The notes under the pieces: generated by a model
Seen by the model: only the letters and a program-made list of their open reading frames with translations
What the model was told of the DNA's origin: nothing
Database searches by the model: none
Assembly (NCBI GenBank): GCA_003024785.1
Contig: PUQB01000026.1
Location: 731,531 to 795,530, forward strand
Source of the DNA: Selaginella tamariscina
Lineage: Eukaryota > Streptophyta > Lycopodiopsida > Selaginellales > Selaginellaceae
DNA length: 64,000 bases
Direction of reading: 5' to 3'
Shown: piece after piece, positions 60,374-64,000 of the stretch
How the letters are laid out: each line of letters starts with the position of its first letter
Position numbering within the stretch: the stretch's first letter is position 1
Translations under genes and position numbers: made by a program

Positions 60374-62312
60374 CAGAATTCAATCCAAATCATGTTTATG
60401 TGTAGATCCAATACACAAGCAAGCTGTGTGCGAAGATGGCAATGGATCAGTTTAAATCTCTCATTGAAGCTTTCTACAGCAAGGAGCTTAAGCGTTGCCT
60501 CAAATCCAGCACTCTGGAGCGGTCGGGTTTACTCTTAGAGCTGCATAAAAGAAAAGTATGCACACACACACACGCACATGCACTGTGTATGTGGGTATAT
60601 ATATTATATGTTAATGATTCATACACAGGAGGAGGCCAAGTGGGAGCCAGATATTTTAACACTTGAATGTAGAGAAAATTTCACAGAGAGATTAGCTAGA
60701 ATGAATTCTTGCTTGGTTGGGATGAGAATGGCAATTTTTGAAGAAATGCATCATTTACCATCTTCCAAATGGGGTAAGTTATAGATATTTTAAACATATA
60801 CTTATTTTTAAACATCAAGTAATAATATTAATATTATTAAATATTCTTAGATTTAATGCTAGATTATTATTATTTTTATTAATTATTAATTAATTAAATG
60901 CAGGTGATGTTCAAGTAGTAAAGAGTAACCTGGAGCAGCTTACTGAGGATCTCATTTTAACAAAGAGTAAAACACCAAAACAAGAGGAGGTTTTACTAAA
61001 TCTCAATAACTTATGCAGTAACCACGTGAGTAACCTGAGCTTACCTGGTATGTATTTCATGTTCGTCATGAGAATATTCTTGGGAATTTTGAAGGAAGAT
61101 GGTATCTCCGTACAATCTTCACCGTCTATTATACAACAGAAGGTCTCTCGTAACTTGTACAGGTACACACACGCATGTGTATACACATACACACATATTA
61201 ACAAGTGTGTAATATCTAGGTGATGAAGAGCTCCTTGAGAATACAAGTGAAGCAATCGCAAGCCATAGAGGCATTCAAAATTGGTCTATCACTCACCCTA
61301 GCAGTTTACCTGGGTATACTGTATAGTAAACCGTATGGATATACTGGTCTACGATCACGGTAACTCTGGGGTTATTTAACCACAGCTCAGGAACATTCTC
61401 CACCACTAGCTTAAGGCTGCAAGGGACGGTACTCGGTACGATATACGGTTACCTGGTAGCTCTTGTAACACACCAAGACGTACTGCAAACCATACTGGCG
61501 CTAGCTCCATGGTTCCTCTTCACAAGCTACATGCGAACCAGTAAGCTTCTGAAGCCTACCGGGTCTTCTTCGACGCTGGTCTCTGCTATAATAATCCTCG
61601 GCAGGAAACGCCCGGGTGCGGTCCAGGACTTTGCAATACTACGTATAACGCAGGCACTTCTGGGACTGGGGGTATACTTAGCTGTCGAGGCCGTTATACG
61701 TCCTAGACAGGCACCGGTTCTCGCTCGCAACCGGGTCGTCAAGAATATACTTGGAATCGCAGACCTGGTCGGGAAGAGCTGTGGTTCCGTGGCGTCCCGG
61801 TCGCTGGCGGCTGTAAACGATGGCAGACAGAGCGTGTAGAGGGCGTTACTTCTCTTAGGGCCCTCGTATACGAAGCAGAGCGTGACTACAGCGGGTTCTC
61901 TGGAGACTGCTACCGGAGGATGGCCGATGTCCAGTACCAGATAGCGGAACTGCTGCATTTTCTAGTGTTGGGTTTGGTTGAGATCAACGAAGTTAACCAA
62001 GTTAAAACGGGTGTTTGTGATCTGGTTAAACTCGTGGAAACTCACGTTATAGCGTCTCTCAATCGATGCTTAGCATGTATATCTGCAGAACATCCGAGGA
62101 GGTGTGGAGATACCGATACCGATACTGATGTGGAGAAGCAGCAGACAGGGATTGGCACTGAGTTAGTCGGATTGGCTCGGAGGATCGACCACGGATTTAA
62201 CGAGCTGTTGGTGGTGGTAGAGGAAGCAGCTGTAGGTGCCATTGGCTTCTGCTGCTCGACGATTCTTAAACGGACTCTGGAGATGGAAGAACTTGCCACG
62301 AGCTGTAGTTAG
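59254..62312 (+). CDS. FUSC-like (fusaric acid resistance-type) membrane protein, six exons
   Basis: Multi-pass membrane protein of the plant FUSC-like family, related by fold to bacterial aromatic-acid efflux proteins; the plant substrate is unknown to me. Exons 59254-59513, 60075-60338, 60406-60555, 60629-60773, 60904-61162 and 61231-62312. The first hydrophobic block has LRTGAACVLVMLGHL, then FPVFGYVVTILVLSQSTLGK and a YGTLQAVAMCMFVLQIIG helix. Exon 2 contains AVTTIIYVNVYIDSS and IIVLIFPIPRLASYQ. Exons 3-5 encode a long hydrophilic helical domain. Exon 6 restarts the membrane half with AFKIGLSLTLAVYLGILYSK, then TVTLGLFNHSSGTFS, LGLGVYLAVEAVI and a helical C-terminus. The arrangement of two membrane halves around a soluble helical block suits the family. 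About four one-base frame breaks occur (one in exon 1, about two in exon 2, at least one in exon 6), while motifs remain in order. Confidence 0.82.
59570..59735 (+). repeat. Duplicated C-tract/(CT)n/(CA)n block in FUSC-like intron 1
   Basis: TGCCAGAATACATCCCCC followed by (CT)n and (CA)n occurs twice, at about 59570-59627 and 59661-59733. The second copy has longer runs of every class. Confidence 0.9.
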
Positions 62313-64000
62313 ATTGGGGGGACTCAAAACAGTCACCCTTTGTAAAACTTTACTACGTACAAACTACATACATTTTAACACTTGTACACGTCCCTCCGAG
62401 AGGAAAGAGCAAACACACACGCATACGTGTGTGGGGACGTGTGGGGGAGGGAATGGATTTATGTGGATCACAAGACAGAAATGATTGAAGAGAATAAAAT
62501 CTGAGACGCATATCAGTAATAATTTAACATTAGAAATATGACATAAGGGAAATTTGATAAATCATGCAGGATGGTCTATGTATAAGTCAATTAGTATTAG
62601 AATACCTTATGGAATCATGTTGCGTGATACGGAGATTCGTAGTATGTACAATAATGGTTCTAAATTAATGAAGTATCTCAATTATATAAGCTTTTATTGA
62701 TGTACACACGTTTTGTTACATCAATAGCTTTTGGTATCAAGAGAGAGTTGCCCGAACTCTTAAAGCATCTTATTAATGGTATGTCATATTTCTTTTTATT
62801 TGACTATTAATTATATTATTCTATGTAATTATTTAGTATTATGGTTGGTTGATTAAGTTTAGGAAGGACACTTATTAAGTGGTATAACAAATTAACATTA
62901 GATATTTAACGAGATAGCTCACATTTTTTGACTATTTAAAAAAAAATATTTGATAAGGTTGGGAGTTAAAATAATGTCTTTTAATAATTATATTTAATTT
63001 TAAGTTTGACAATATAGCTCATAGGCATATCTTAACACATTAGAGTTAATTAATTTAAATTCATTTATGTTCTATTCATTAACATTTAAATTCATTAATG
63101 TTTATTCATTAACATTAGAAAAAGTTTTCACGTTTTACATTGGTGCTACTATTCATTTGGGTTACTTATTCTTTCTGTTTATTTAATTATTCTGATATAA
63201 ATAAATGTTAGCTACTTATATTAAGGATGGCTTTACATTTGAGACCCATCTCATCATTAATTTTATATACACAACTTATACATAAATAAATTTTAATAAT
63301 TAAGAAGATATTTTAAAAATTACATTTTATATATCTTTTATTTATGAATTTACAATTATTGTGTTTAAATTATACTTTTTTTTATTAAGTTTTATCCTTT
63401 TGTTAAGTTATAAGATTGAGTGGTAAAGCGATAATTGAATGTGTGTGTATATATATATATAATTTTAATTAATTATTTTGTATTTACTTCTTTTTTATGT
63501 ATTATTAAATGGAGAAAAATGGTAAAATCTCTTAATACATATGGAACTAAGATATTAACTATTAAAAATGGTGAAATCAAATTATAAATAGTATGTAAAG
63601 AATTTTTAATGTAATATTAATATATAAATCATGTGGATTTCACTATTTAATTTGCTATGTTTGTGATGTATATTGTCATTAAAAAATTATTAAGTAAGCC
63701 ATAATACACATTAATAATGAGTATTTAATTATAATAATTCTTAGAGATATATATTTTCTAGTCTCTAAGACATTCAAATACAAGAGCTTGCAAGTTAAAA
63801 CACTTAATAAAGTATTATTAAACAATCCCCAGTTAGTGCATTATAAATTTAAAACTGAAATATTCGTTGTGTTACATGATTTATCAAGTTTTGTGTTTTA
63901 ATAAAAAAATGATCATAAGATTAACACAATATAATTTATGTAATTATATATGAAAATTCAAATCTTATATAATGGTGCGATTCTACATTAGATCTTCAAG
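62313..64000. other. 3' flank and AT-rich intergenic DNA
   Basis: AATAAAATC near 62494 may be the polyadenylation signal of the FUSC-like gene. Beyond it no exon chain, element or RNA signal was found. A TTTAAATTCATT direct repeat lies near 63055-63110. Confidence 0.55.

Noticed and set aside
61527-61958. Long antisense ORF within the FUSC-like gene
   Set aside because: It is a shadow of the GC-rich coding exon; the plus-strand frame carries the recognisable membrane protein.

Overview
This window looks like nuclear DNA of a land plant, most likely a flowering plant. It carries an R2R3-MYB gene with the canonical 130-bp second exon, plant-type acetyl-CoA synthetase with a plastid-like leader, an intronless cation/calcium exchanger, a plant H1 histone with an intron inside the globular domain, a plant FUSC-like membrane protein, and box C/D snoRNAs in a cluster behind telo-boxes. 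The DNA is very AT-rich, with GC-richer exons and introns packed with (GT)n, (CA)n, (TA)n and (GA)n microsatellites.

Layout. 1-5 kb: MYB gene (minus), a pair of inverted tandem arrays, then a five-exon coiled-coil protein gene (minus). 5.1-9.4 kb: a 14-exon gene for a plastid-targeted-looking protein with two DTG aspartyl protease lobes (plus), sharing a 321-bp divergent promoter with the coiled-coil gene. 9.4-16.6 kb: AT-rich intergenic DNA with diverged dispersed repeats. 16.6-21.3 kb: a young Ty3/gypsy element with identical 207-bp LTRs and a perfect 5-bp target duplication, ending about 145 bp before the start codon of the 18-exon acetyl-CoA synthetase gene (21.5-27.0 kb). 29.2-29.8 kb: on the minus strand, a cluster of three clear box C/D snoRNAs and one probable, with two telo-boxes upstream. 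30.0-30.6 kb: a fold-back MITE. 33.0-33.8 kb: histone H1. 35.3-37.1 kb: the cation/calcium exchanger. 37.5-39.1 kb: a small membrane-protein gene, whose paralogue lies at 56.6-58.0 kb. 44.4-48.6 kb: an old degraded Ty3/gypsy element. 49.5-54.8 kb: a large many-exon minus-strand gene that I do not recognise. 54.9-55.2 kb: a 54-bp minisatellite in the divergent promoter. 55.3-56.6 kb: a short unrecognised gene whose last exon overlaps the start of the 56.6-kb paralogue. 59.3-62.3 kb: the FUSC-like membrane protein.

The genes do not form one pathway; this is ordinary plant gene order. The most interesting signal is the snoRNA cluster: guides in three members match conserved rRNA stretches (two in 25S, one in 18S), and the fifth-nucleotide rule places them on residues known to be 2'-O-methylated in yeast and human. 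The second broad signal is that nearly every host gene carries one or a few single-base frame breaks, mostly losses and often in short homopolymer runs, while splice sites and domain sequence are preserved. That pattern suits base-level assembly error better than independent decay, so the genes are annotated as genes with the breaks noted.
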